A DNA stretch of 64,000 nt from Novosphingobium sp. SG707 (GTDB lineage Bacteria > Pseudomonadota > Alphaproteobacteria > Sphingomonadales > Sphingomonadaceae): positions 186,001 through 250,000 of the forward strand of contig NZ_JAAZQL010000006.1 in the NCBI RefSeq assembly GCF_012275515.1, read 5' to 3'. Of this stretch, positions 17,812 to 26,158 are shown piece by piece. Numbering within the stretch: position 1 is the stretch's first letter; the number at the start of each line of letters is the position of its first letter. Below the pieces are notes generated by a model. It was not told where the DNA came from. It worked only from the letters and a program-made list of their open reading frames with translations, and did no database searches. Both the position numbers and the translations under genes were made by a program.

Positions 17812-19176
17812 ATGACAAATATTCCGACACCGCTCGCCGTCATCGTCCTTGCCGCGGGCAAGGGGACCCGCATGAAAAGCGACACCCACAAGGTGTTGCA
17901 CCCGATTGCCGGAAGGCCGATGCTTGAGCATCTGCTTTCGAGCGCGGCGGATCTGGCGCCTGCGCGTCAGGTGGTGGTGGCGGGCCATGGCCGCGATCAG
18001 TTGGAAAAGGCGCTGGGCGCGCGGGCGGCCATCGCGGTGCAGGACCCCCAGCATGGTACCGCCCATGCGGTGCAGATGGCGCAGGATGCGCTGGCCGATT
18101 TCGATGGTGATGTGCTGGTGCTCTATGGCGATGTGCCTTTTGTCACGGCCGAGACGATGCGCTCGATGATCGAGCGGCTTCATGCCGATGATGCGCCCAA
18201 GGTGGTCGTTCTGGGCTTTGCGCCTGATGATGCGCTGGCCTATGGGCGGGTTATTGCCGATGGCGATGCCATTGTGAAGATGGTGGAATTCAAGGACGCC
18301 ACCGAGGTCGAGCGCGCGACGAAATTGTGCAATTCGGGCCTGCTGGCGGCGCGTTCGGGCGATCTTTTCGCGCTGCTGGCGCGGGTGGACAACAACAATG
18401 CGCAGGGCGAGTATTACCTGCCCGATATCGTCAATATCGCGCTGGCCGATGGCGATCGCGCCGCTGTGGTGGTGACCGCCGACCCCGACGAGGTGGCCGG
18501 GATCAACAGCCGCGCTGAACTGGCCGATGCCGAGCGCCGCTGGCAGGATCGCCGCCGCGCACAGGCCATGGCCGATGGCGCCACGTTGATCGCGCCCGAA
18601 ACCGTGTGGTTCAGTTGGGATACGCAGATCGGCCGCGATGTGCTGATCGAACCCAACGTCGTGTTTGGCCCCGGCGTGACCGTGGCCGATCACGTCACGA
18701 TCCATGCCTTCAGCCATCTGGAAGGCGCGACCGTGGCCAGTAAAGCTGAGCTGGGCCCCTATGCCCGTCTGCGCCCCGGTGCGGATATCCGGGCCAAGGC
18801 CAAGATCGGGAACTTCGTCGAAATTAAGAAGGCGGCCATCGGCGAGGGCGCCAAGGTCAACCACCTCTCCTATGTCGGGGACGCCGAAGTCGGGGCGGGC
18901 GCCAATCTGGGCGCGGGTACTATCACCTGCAATTATGACGGCTATTTCAAATACAAGACCGTGATCGGCGAGCGCGCCTTCATCGGTTCGAACAGCGCGC
19001 TGATCGCCCCGGTGCGTATCGGCAAGGACGCCATTGTGGCCGCAGGCAGCGCGGTCACGCGCGATGTGGGCGATGGTGAATTGCGGCTGGTGCGTGCCGA
19101 ACAGATGGTCAAGCCCGGCTGGGCCGATCGTTTTCACGACGCGATGAAGAAGAAAAAGGCCGAAAAGCAGGGCTAA
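17812..19176 (+). CDS. glmU: Bifunctional GlmU: glucosamine-1-phosphate acetyltransferase and UDP-GlcNAc pyrophosphorylase
   Basis: GlmU makes UDP-N-acetylglucosamine for peptidoglycan and lipid A. The 454 residues split into an N-terminal uridyltransferase with VLAAGKGTRMKS (about 13-24), QHGTAHAVQ and YGDVPF, and a C-terminal left-handed beta-helix from about 255. The acetyltransferase active-site region is KKAAIGEGAKVNHLSYVGDA, followed by NYDGYFKYKT. A GGGGG-containing box precedes the ATG at 17812. An upstream in-frame ATG at 17776 would add 12 unconserved residues. glmS follows 99 nt downstream, a natural pair since GlmS supplies glucosamine-6-phosphate. Confidence 0.96.
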   Translation: MTNIPTPLAVIVLAAGKGTRMKSDTHKVLHPIAGRPMLEHLLSSAADLAPARQVVVAGHGRDQLEKALGARAAIAVQDPQHGTAHAVQMAQDALADFDGDVLVLYGDVPFVTAETMRSMIERLHADDAPKVVVLGFAPDDALAYGRVIADGDAIVKMVEFKDATEVERATKLCNSGLLAARSGDLFALLARVDNNNAQGEYYLPDIVNIALADGDRAAVVVTADPDEVAGINSRAELADAERRWQDRRRAQAMADGATLIAPETVWFSWDTQIGRDVLIEPNVVFGPGVTVADHVTIHAFSHLEGATVASKAELGPYARLRPGADIRAKAKIGNFVEIKKAAIGEGAKVNHLSYVGDAEVGAGANLGAGTITCNYDGYFKYKTVIGERAFIGSNSALIAPVRIGKDAIVAAGSAVTRDVGDGELRLVRAEQMVKPGWADRFHDAMKKKKAEKQG

Positions 19177-19275
19177 ACCCGCTTAATCGGACAGAAAGCG
19201 TTTGCCCCCTATAGGGGCGGCAAGGAATGGCCGGGCATGGTCCGGCCACGGATGGATAAAGGGGCGGCTGAACAT

Positions 19276-21099
19276 ATGTGCGGGATTATCGGCATTGTCG
19301 GCAAGGAAGAGGTGGCGGATCGTCTGGTCGATGGTCTGCGCCGGATGGAATATCGCGGCTATGACTCGGCGGGCGTCTGCACCGTGTATGACGGCGAATT
19401 GATCCGCCGCCGCGCACCGGGCAAATTGCTCAATCTGGTCAAGGAACTGGCGGTCAATCCCGCGCCGGGCAATGTGGGCATCGCCCACACCCGCTGGGCC
19501 ACGCATGGCGCGCCCACGGCCGCCAATGCCCACCCCCATGCCACGGAAAAGCTGGCGCTGGTGCATAACGGCATCATCGAGAACTTCCGCCCTCTGCGTG
19601 AGGCATTGCAGGCCAAGGGCCGCGTGTTTGAATCGGAAACCGATACCGAGGTGGTGGCCCATCTGGTGTCGGATCTGGTCGAGGGCGGACTGTCTCCGGT
19701 CGATGCGGTCAAGGCTGCGCTGCCGCAATTGCGCGGGGCCTTTGCGCTGGCGATTGCCTTCCGCGAACATCCCGACATGCTGATCGGCGCCCGTCTGGGT
19801 TCGCCTTTGGTGCTGGGCTATGGCGAGGGTGAGACTTTCCTCGGTTCAGACGCGCTGGCTCTGGCGCCTTTGACACAGCGCATCACCTATCTCGAGGAAG
19901 GCGACTGGGTCGTCATCCGCCGCGAAGGGGTGGAGATTTACGACAAGGACAACAATCCGGTCACCCACGCGATTGTGGCCTCGGGCGCTTCGGCGGCGGC
20001 GGTGGAAAAGGGTAATTTCCGCCATTTCATGCAGAAGGAAATCTACGACCAGCCGACGGTCGTAGCCCAGACGCTGCAAAGCTATGTCCGCCGCGATGAT
20101 GAAAGCGTGGCGCTGCCCCAGATCGACTTTGATCTGTCGGCGATCAAGCGCGTGACCATCGTGGCCTGCGGCACCTCGTATTACGCGGGCCTCGTGGCCA
20201 AATATTGGTTTGAGCATTTCGCGCGCCTGCCGGTGGACATCGATGTGGCGTCCGAATTCCGCTATCGCGATCCCGTGCTGGAGCCGGGCGGTCTGGCGAT
20301 CTTCATCAGCCAGTCGGGCGAGACGGCCGATACGCTGGCTGCTCTGCGCCATTGCAAGGCCAATGGGCAGACCATCGCGGTGGTGGTGAATGTTCCCACC
20401 TCGTCCATGGCGCGTGAGGCCGATCTCTTGCTGCCCACCCATGCCGGGCCGGAAATCGGCGTGGCCTCGACCAAGGCGTTCACCTGTCAGCTCGCCGTGC
20501 TGGCGGCTCTGGCCGCGCATCTGGCGGTCAAGCGCGGGCGCATGACGCGCGATGAAGAGCGCGAAGTTGTGCGCAATCTGATCGAGACGCCCTCGGCGCT
20601 CAATGCCGCGCTGGCCTATGACGATGCGATTGCGGCCATGGCCCATCTGATCGCACCGGCGCGCGATGTGCTCTATCTGGGCCGTGGTCAGGATTATCCG
20701 CTGGCGCTGGAAGGCGCGCTTAAGCTGAAAGAAATCAGTTATATCCACGCCGAAGGTTATGCTTCGGGTGAGATGAAGCATGGGCCGATTGCCCTCATCG
20801 ACGAGCATGTGCCGGTGATCGTGATCGCGCCATCGGGCCCGCTGTTTGAAAAGACCGTTTCAAACATGCAGGAAGTGCGCGCGCGCGGCGGCAAGATCGT
20901 GCTGATTTCGGATGCCGAAGGTCTGGCCGAGGCGGGTGAGGGCTGTATGGCTACCATCGAAATGCCGCAGGTCCACCCGCTGATCGCGCCCCTGGTCTAC
21001 GCCGTGCCGGTGCAGTTGCTGGCCTATCATGTGGCCTGCGTTAAGGGTACCGATGTTGACCAGCCGCGCAATCTGGCAAAGTCGGTGACGGTGGAATAA
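19276..21099 (+). CDS. glmS: Glutamine-fructose-6-phosphate aminotransferase (isomerizing)
   Basis: GlmS makes glucosamine-6-phosphate from fructose-6-phosphate and glutamine, the committed step to amino sugars. The 607-residue protein begins MCGIIGIVG, so Cys2 is the N-terminal nucleophile once Met is removed, which fixes the start at 19276. The glutaminase domain is about 1-220, with HTRWATHG and NGIIENF. Two SIS domains follow (about 280-440 and 455-600), with CGTSYYAG, SQSGETADT and EGALKLKEISYIHAEGY. It is followed by a GC-rich terminator. There is no glmS ribozyme, as expected for a Gram-negative. Confidence 0.97.
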   Translation: MCGIIGIVGKEEVADRLVDGLRRMEYRGYDSAGVCTVYDGELIRRRAPGKLLNLVKELAVNPAPGNVGIAHTRWATHGAPTAANAHPHATEKLALVHNGIIENFRPLREALQAKGRVFESETDTEVVAHLVSDLVEGGLSPVDAVKAALPQLRGAFALAIAFREHPDMLIGARLGSPLVLGYGEGETFLGSDALALAPLTQRITYLEEGDWVVIRREGVEIYDKDNNPVTHAIVASGASAAAVEKGNFRHFMQKEIYDQPTVVAQTLQSYVRRDDESVALPQIDFDLSAIKRVTIVACGTSYYAGLVAKYWFEHFARLPVDIDVASEFRYRDPVLEPGGLAIFISQSGETADTLAALRHCKANGQTIAVVVNVPTSSMAREADLLLPTHAGPEIGVASTKAFTCQLAVLAALAAHLAVKRGRMTRDEEREVVRNLIETPSALNAALAYDDAIAAMAHLIAPARDVLYLGRGQDYPLALEGALKLKEISYIHAEGYASGEMKHGPIALIDEHVPVIVIAPSGPLFEKTVSNMQEVRARGGKIVLISDAEGLAEAGEGCMATIEMPQVHPLIAPLVYAVPVQLLAYHVACVKGTDVDQPRNLAKSVTVE

Positions 21100-21112
21100 T
21101 TGACGGAATTGC

Positions 21113-21157
21113 GGGGGCGGGGACGGCAGAGTATCTGTTTGTTCCCGCCCCCTTTTT
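21113..21157 (+). terminator. Intrinsic terminator of glmS
   Basis: Arms GGGGGCGGGGAC and GTTCCCGCCCCC (one G-T pair) with a 16-nt loop and a T5 tail begin 14 nt after the glmS stop. This is a convincing rho-independent terminator that isolates glmS from the GGDEF-EAL gene. Confidence 0.85.
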
Positions 21158-21242
21158 GACTTTAAAACGGCAAAGGGTTGATTGGTCGTTTACCAAATCC
21201 ATTACACATGGTGATAGGCATTGCAGCGTAGGTTACTCTGCA

Positions 21243-23633
21243 ATGACTCACGCGATTTCCTCCCCCGCGATTGGCGAATTGAGCATCTGGTCGGTGCTGG
21301 GCCTTTCTGGCCAAGGCACGGATGAATGGGCGCGGCTGCGCGGCCTGCAATATTCGCAACTTGCGCTGGTGGCGCGCGCGCGGATTTGGGCGCAGGCGCT
21401 GGCCGCAATCGTCTCGGTACTGCTGTTTGCCCCCTTTGTCAGCCATCCGATGATCGGGGGTTGGCTGGGCGCTTTATGCGCCTCGTTAACCTATAGTGTG
21501 CGCAACGAAGGGCAATTGAGCGACGCCGACCGCCGCGGCATGTCCAGCAATGAATTCCGCCGTCAGGCGCTTGGCACGATCATCAATGCGCTGGTCTGGG
21601 CCTCGCCTTTGCTGTTTTTCCTGCCTCAGGCGCCGGTGCATCTGCGCTATGAATTCTGGACCGTGCTGGCAATGCTGATGACCGTTTCGGCGGTGATCGT
21701 GCCCACGGTACCTTTGTCCACGCTGCTGTTTTCCACGATTGTCGGCTGCGGCTCGGTGGTGGGCTTTTTCACGCTGCTTCAGCCGGGCATGGCTGGGGTC
21801 GCGGCGCTGTTTGTGGCCAGTATCGCGCTGGGCACGATCGAGGCCTCGCGTCATTTCCTTGCCTCGCGCCTTGCGGTGGCGGGCATGGCCGAACGCAACG
21901 AGGTGGTGAGCCTGCTGCTGCGCGAATTTGATGAGGATGAGGCCGACTGGCTGTGGCAGACCGACGCCCAGCGCCGGGTGCGCGCGGTGTCGGAACGTTT
22001 TGCCGAAGCCATGGGCATGGCCCCCAGCGAGATCGAGGGCGCGGGTTTTCTCGCGCTGTTGCTGGGGCCGGGCGGCGATCCGCGCTCGGGCGAGGGGCGT
22101 GGGATTGAGCGCGGGACGGTGCCAGGACTTAAGGAACTGGAAGAAAAGTTCAAGGCGCGCGAGAGTTTCTCGAACCTCGTGGTGCGCGTGATGGTGCAGG
22201 GCACGCGGCGCTACTGGTCGCTCTCGGGCGCGCCGCGGTTCGATGAGGTGGGGGCCTTCATGGGCTTTCGCGGCGTGGCATCGGATGTGACCGAGCAGCA
22301 GGAAACCAGTGAAAAGATTGCCTATCTGGCGCGCTATGACACGCTGACCGGGCTGCCCAACCGCATGATGGTGATTGATGCGCTGGAAAATGCGCTGGTC
22401 GCCGCGCGTGAGGGCGATGGGCAATGCGCCTTCATGATGATCGATCTCGACCGGTTCAAGGCGGTCAATGACACGCTGGGCCATCCTGTGGGCGATCAGT
22501 TGCTGAGCCAGGTGGCCGAACGTTTGCGCGTGCTGATGACACCCAATTCGCTGTGCGGGCGGCTGGGCGGTGATGAATTTTGCGTGGTGCTGCGTCAGGC
22601 GAATGAGCGCACGCTCGTGGCCCGTTTGGCCCAGGCGATCATTGCCGACCTCTCGCAGCCCTATTTCGTCGATGGTCATGAACTGACCATCGGCGCCTCG
22701 GTCGGCTCGGCCTTTGGCCCTGTCGATGGAGGCAGCGTACCGGCCCTGATGCGCAATGCCGATTTCGCGCTCTATCGCGCCAAGCGCAACGGGCGCGGCA
22801 TGCATTCTGCCTTTGACGAAGCGCTGCGCGCCGAGGCTGAGGCGCGCGCCTGGCTGGAAGAGGCCCTGCGCGCGGCGGTCGAGCGGCAGGAATTCGAGAT
22901 GTTCTATCAGCCCGTCGTCGATGCGCCCAGCGAACGGCTGGTGGGTTTTGAAGCCTTGCTGCGCTGGAACAGCCCCGAATTGGGCCGGGTTTCGCCCGAC
23001 CGCTTCCTGTCGCTGGCCGAGGACACGCGCCTGAGCCTGCCGATCGGCGCATGGGTGCTGAAAGAAGCCTGCCATCAGGTGGCGCAATGGCCCGGCAATC
23101 TGCGTGTTTCGGTCAATGTTTCGGACAAGCAGGCGCTGGATCCGGCCTTCATCGATCATGTCGTCACCGCGCTGGCGGTCAGCAATCTGGCGCCGCAGCG
23201 GCTGGAAATCGAGGTGACCGAGAGCCTGTTCCAGCGCGACCCTGCGCTGGCGCGCGCCACGATAGAGCGGCTGACGGCGCTGGGTTGCTCGGTGATCCTT
23301 GATGATTTCGGTGCGGGGCAAGCCTCGGTCGCGATCCTGTGCGAGATGCGGTTCGACGCTATCAAGCTGGACCGGGCGCTGATGAAAGGCGCGGCTTCGG
23401 GCAATGCGGAAAGCGTGGCGATGATCCGCGCCGCCGTGGCGATTGCCGACAGTCTGGAAATGATCACCATCGCCAAAGGTGTGGAAACCCCGCAAGAGCT
23501 GGAAATCGCCTGCAAACTGGGTTGCCGCCGCCTTCAGGGGCTGGCCTATGGCGAGGCGCGCGGGGTGGAGGAAGTGCGCGATCTGTTCGGCACCCGCTCA
23601 ATGCCGGTGGCGCAACAGGAAAAGGCGGGCTGA
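21243..23633 (+). CDS. Membrane-anchored GGDEF-EAL cyclic-di-GMP protein
   Basis: This protein probably makes or breaks cyclic-di-GMP at the inner membrane. The 796-residue product has about five or six membrane segments in residues 45-215 and a PAS-like segment (about 230-355). A GGDEF domain follows with an intact GGDEF at about 442, then an EAL domain with EAL at about 570. The EAL domain keeps NVSDKQ, VTESLF, LDDFGAG and IKLD. The usual EGVE motif reads KGVE (Lys at about 745), so hydrolase activity is doubtful. No RxxD inhibitory site lies just before GGDEF. The start is the ATG at 21243. A frame to 21156 would begin in the glmS terminator. Confidence 0.88.
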   Translation: MTHAISSPAIGELSIWSVLGLSGQGTDEWARLRGLQYSQLALVARARIWAQALAAIVSVLLFAPFVSHPMIGGWLGALCASLTYSVRNEGQLSDADRRGMSSNEFRRQALGTIINALVWASPLLFFLPQAPVHLRYEFWTVLAMLMTVSAVIVPTVPLSTLLFSTIVGCGSVVGFFTLLQPGMAGVAALFVASIALGTIEASRHFLASRLAVAGMAERNEVVSLLLREFDEDEADWLWQTDAQRRVRAVSERFAEAMGMAPSEIEGAGFLALLLGPGGDPRSGEGRGIERGTVPGLKELEEKFKARESFSNLVVRVMVQGTRRYWSLSGAPRFDEVGAFMGFRGVASDVTEQQETSEKIAYLARYDTLTGLPNRMMVIDALENALVAAREGDGQCAFMMIDLDRFKAVNDTLGHPVGDQLLSQVAERLRVLMTPNSLCGRLGGDEFCVVLRQANERTLVARLAQAIIADLSQPYFVDGHELTIGASVGSAFGPVDGGSVPALMRNADFALYRAKRNGRGMHSAFDEALRAEAEARAWLEEALRAAVERQEFEMFYQPVVDAPSERLVGFEALLRWNSPELGRVSPDRFLSLAEDTRLSLPIGAWVLKEACHQVAQWPGNLRVSVNVSDKQALDPAFIDHVVTALAVSNLAPQRLEIEVTESLFQRDPALARATIERLTALGCSVILDDFGAGQASVAILCEMRFDAIKLDRALMKGAASGNAESVAMIRAAVAIADSLEMITIAKGVETPQELEIACKLGCRRLQGLAYGEARGVEEVRDLFGTRSMPVAQQEKAG

Positions 23634-23654
23634 CCGTCTGGTCAACCCGCCTTT
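23621..23654 (+). terminator. Intrinsic terminator overlapping the stop of the GGDEF-EAL gene
   Basis: Arms AAAGGCGGGCTGAC and GTCAACCCGCCTTT form a 13-14 bp stem with a 6-nt loop. The left arm contains the last sense codons and the TGA stop. A short T run follows the right arm, and the left arm's AAA means it could also act for convergent purQ on the minus strand. Confidence 0.7.
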
Positions 23655-23676
23655 CTGATCCCATCGTCTGAAGCGA

Positions 23677-24348
23677 TCAGGCGCTCAGCAGCGCCTTGGT
23701 CACGCCTTCGAACAGCGCGCGGCCATCGGTGCCGCCCTGCGCCGCCTCGATGAAGCGTTCCGGGTGGGGCATCATGCCCAGCACATTGCCGCCTTCGTTC
23801 AGCACGCCCGCGATGTTGCGGGCCGAACCATTGACGTCCTCGGCATAGCGGAAAGCCACGCGGCCTTCGCCCTCGATGCGGTCAAGCGTGGCATCGTCGG
23901 CAAAGAAATTGCCGTCGTGATGCGCCACGGGGATGGTGATCGTCTGACCCTTGAGATAGCGATGCGTGAAGGCGCTGGTGTTGTTGTCCACCGTCAGCTT
24001 CACTTCGCGGCAGACAAAGCGGATACCGGCATTGCGCATCAGCGCGCCGGGCAGCAGGCCCGCCTCGGTCAGCACCTGAAAGCCGTTGCAAACGCCCAGC
24101 ACCTTGACGCCGCGATTGGCCGCCTCGATCACGGCACGCATGATCGGGCTGCGAGCCGCCATCGCGCCGCTGCGCAGATAGTCGCCATAGGAGAAACCGC
24201 CGGGCAGTGCGATGAAGTCCAGCCCTTCGGGCAGGGCGGCGTCGCCATGCCAGACGCGGTGAACCTCGCCGCCGCAGACCTGCTCAACGGCCACGGCCAT
24301 GTCGCGGTCGCAATTCGATCCGGGAAAGGTGATGACTGCCGAACGCAT
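23677..24348 (-). CDS. purQ: Phosphoribosylformylglycinamidine synthase, glutaminase subunit PurQ
   Basis: PurQ supplies ammonia from glutamine to PurL in the fourth purine step. The 223-residue class I amidotransferase shows VITFPGSNCDRD at the N-terminus, LPGGFSYGDYLRSGA, and the nucleophile Cys in VLGVCNGFQ (about 86-94). The His and Glu come from GMMPHPER near the C-terminus. It starts 3 nt after the purS stop. The three-subunit PurS/PurQ/small-PurL system is the alphaproteobacterial form. purL itself is not in the window. Confidence 0.96.
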   Translation of the reverse strand: MRSAVITFPGSNCDRDMAVAVEQVCGGEVHRVWHGDAALPEGLDFIALPGGFSYGDYLRSGAMAARSPIMRAVIEAANRGVKVLGVCNGFQVLTEAGLLPGALMRNAGIRFVCREVKLTVDNNTSAFTHRYLKGQTITIPVAHHDGNFFADDATLDRIEGEGRVAFRYAEDVNGSARNIAGVLNEGGNVLGMMPHPERFIEAAQGGTDGRALFEGVTKALLSA

Positions 24349-24351
24349 GGC

Positions 24352-24582
24352 TTACACCCTCTCGATGCGGTAGTTCTCGATCACCAGATTGGCGAGCAGC
24401 TTCTGCGCCATCTCTTCAAGCGCTGCATCGCTGACCGTCTCGTCCACTTCCAGCTCGATCAGGCGACCGGCGCGGACGTCGGAAACGCCCGAAAAGCCAA
24501 GGCCTTCGATGGCATGGTGGATCGCGCGGCCCTGCGGATCGAGCACCCCGTTCTTGAGGCTGACGTAAACGCGCACTTTCAT
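24352..24582 (-). CDS. purS: Phosphoribosylformylglycinamidine synthase subunit PurS
   Basis: PurS is a small bridging subunit that holds PurQ and PurL together. The 76-residue length and the sequence MKVRVYVSLKNGVLDPQGRA with a later GLGFSGVSDVRAGRLIELEVD are characteristic. It precedes purQ with a 3-nt gap. Two palindromes lie upstream of its start at 24606-24621 and 24631-24642. In many relatives purC lies just upstream, whereas here purC is at 33903-34682. Confidence 0.93.
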   Translation of the reverse strand: MKVRVYVSLKNGVLDPQGRAIHHAIEGLGFSGVSDVRAGRLIELEVDETVSDAALEEMAQKLLANLVIENYRIERV

Positions 24583-24605
24583 CGCTGGGCGGCCTTTCTG
24601 TTATG

Positions 24606-24642
24606 GCACCCGATCGGGTGCGATGCACCGATGATGCATCAT
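24606..24642. promoter_or_regulatory. Two perfect palindromes upstream of purS (candidate operators)
   Basis: GCACCCGATCGGGTGC (24606-24621) and ATGATGCATCAT (24631-24642) are perfect palindromes 9 nt apart, starting 24 nt upstream of the purS ATG. Their spacing and symmetry suggest dimer-binding sites or a 5' UTR structure for purSQ. No known purine regulator box is recognised, so this is only a candidate. Confidence 0.35.
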
Positions 24643-24695
24643 GGTAGAATCGGCCCCGCCTATGGCGCGCAATGGCGCAAAAGCCAAGGGGGCGC

Positions 24696-24722
24696 GGGCC
24701 TTTTGACGTCAAAAAGCCCGCA
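24696..24722 (-). terminator. Hairpin after the efflux operon
   Basis: A near-perfect inverted repeat, with GCGGGCCTTTTGA mirrored by TCAAAAAGCCCGC, sits 9 nt beyond the stop of the outer membrane efflux gene. There is no clear T-run after it on the minus strand, so it is a possible terminator or stabilising 3' hairpin. Confidence 0.4.
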
Positions 24723-24730
24723 CTGCCCCT

Positions 24731-26158
24731 TTAACGCGGTGCAATGGCCGCGCGGTCGCCGCCCAGCGCGCGATAGAGGCCGACCAGATTGCTGGCCCGC
24801 GTATACTGAGCCGACACCAGCGTCTTTTCAGCCGAATAGAGCGCCTGCTGCGCGGTCAGCGCATCGAGCCAGGTGCCGATCCCGCCTTCATAGCGGCGGT
24901 TGACCAGACGGTAATTGTCGGACGCCGCATCGCGCCCGGCACGCACGGCCTCCACCTGCGCCTCGATCGTGCCGCGGCGGGCCAGAACATTGGCCACATC
25001 CTGAAACGCGGTCTGCACCGTCTTGCGATAGGTGGCGAGCGCCGCATCGCGCTGGGCCTGACTGACGCGATAGGATGCTTTGGCCGCGCCGCCCTTGAAG
25101 ATCGGCCACGAGGCCGCCGAGGTAAGACCCCATGCGAAATTCGTGGGCGAAAACAAGCTGGAAAGCGCAGTGGTCGCCACCCCCGCAACGCCCGTCAACG
25201 TGATTTTGGGATAGAGCGCCGCGCGCGCGGCATCGACATTGGCATAGGCCGAACGCAGCGAAAATTCCGCCTGCGCCACATCGGGGCGGCGCAGCAGGAT
25301 CGAGGAATCGAGCCCTGCCGCCACCGGCGCCAGATGTGAGGCCGCATCATCAATCGAAGCGGGCAACAGATCGCCCGGCACCTCATCACCCACCAGCAGG
25401 CGCAGGCTGTTAAGGTCCTGCGCCACCGCATTGGTCTGGGCCGCGACATCGGCCTGCGCCGTGCGCAGGGTCAGTTCGGCCTTGCGCTGATCGGCCAGCA
25501 GGCCGATCCCGCCTTCGACGCGCCGCCGGGTCAGCGCCACGCTCTTTTCCGCGCTGGCCGTCGTATCCTGCGCCAGTTTCAGCAGGCTGCGATCCGCCGC
25601 ATAGGTCAGCCAGCCATTGGCCACATTGGCGATCAGCGTCAGCCGCGTGGCGCGCGATCCGGCCTCGCTGGCCAGATAGGTCGCCTTGGCCGCCGCCGTC
25701 AGGCCGCGCACGCGCCCGAACAGATCGACCTCATAGCTGGCCAGAGTGCCGGTCGCGCTGGCCGAATCGCCCTTGGTGGTCGCGCCCGTCACGCGGTTGC
25801 CATCGCCGCCCGCATGGGTGAAACCGCCATTGGCGTCGATTTCGGGAAAGAGCGCGCCGCGCTGCACCAGATATTGGTTTCGCGCCGTCTCGATATTGGC
25901 GAGCGCGACGGCCAGATCCTGATTCCTGGTCAGCGCCAGTTCGATCACCTTGACCAGACGCGGATCGGCCAGGACCTGCGCATAGGAATAGGACGGCAGC
26001 GCCGCATCGCCGGGCAGGACATAGGCCTCGCCCTTGGGCCAGGCGGCGGGGATCGGCAAGGGCGCGGGATCGGCGGGCTGATCCGCGCGCGGGCGGGCTT
26101 CGAGTCCTGCCGGGACGACCACCAGAGCGAGAGCCGCAATCAGGGAGAGGTTCTTCAT
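24731..26158 (-). CDS. Outer membrane efflux channel (TolC/OprM/NodT family)
   Basis: This is the outer membrane exit duct of the tripartite RND pump. The 475-residue product has an N-terminal signal (about 1-22, LIAALALVVVPAGLEA) and two OEP repeats. Typical elements are YSYAQVLADPRLVKVIELALTRNQDLAVA, EVDLFGRVRGL, RRPDVAQAEFSLRSAYANV and the C-terminal YEGGIGTWLDALTAQQALY. No N-terminal lipobox Cys is seen, unlike many NodT-type channels. Its ATG overlaps the RND pump stop by 4 nt, showing one operon with the pump and adaptor. Confidence 0.92.
   Translation of the reverse strand: MKNLSLIAALALVVVPAGLEARPRADQPADPAPLPIPAAWPKGEAYVLPGDAALPSYSYAQVLADPRLVKVIELALTRNQDLAVALANIETARNQYLVQRGALFPEIDANGGFTHAGGDGNRVTGATTKGDSASATGTLASYEVDLFGRVRGLTAAAKATYLASEAGSRATRLTLIANVANGWLTYAADRSLLKLAQDTTASAEKSVALTRRRVEGGIGLLADQRKAELTLRTAQADVAAQTNAVAQDLNSLRLLVGDEVPGDLLPASIDDAASHLAPVAAGLDSSILLRRPDVAQAEFSLRSAYANVDAARAALYPKITLTGVAGVATTALSSLFSPTNFAWGLTSAASWPIFKGGAAKASYRVSQAQRDAALATYRKTVQTAFQDVANVLARRGTIEAQVEAVRAGRDAASDNYRLVNRRYEGGIGTWLDALTAQQALYSAEKTLVSAQYTRASNLVGLYRALGGDRAAIAPR

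Noticed and set aside
17752..19137. Minus-strand extension of gph by about 460 codons
   Set aside because: It is antisense to glmU. The HAD motif I begins right after the ATG at 17751, giving a normal-length phosphatase.
19177..19275. glmS ribozyme or riboswitch before glmS
   Set aside because: The 99-nt gap has no conserved ribozyme core. The element is typical of Gram-positives.
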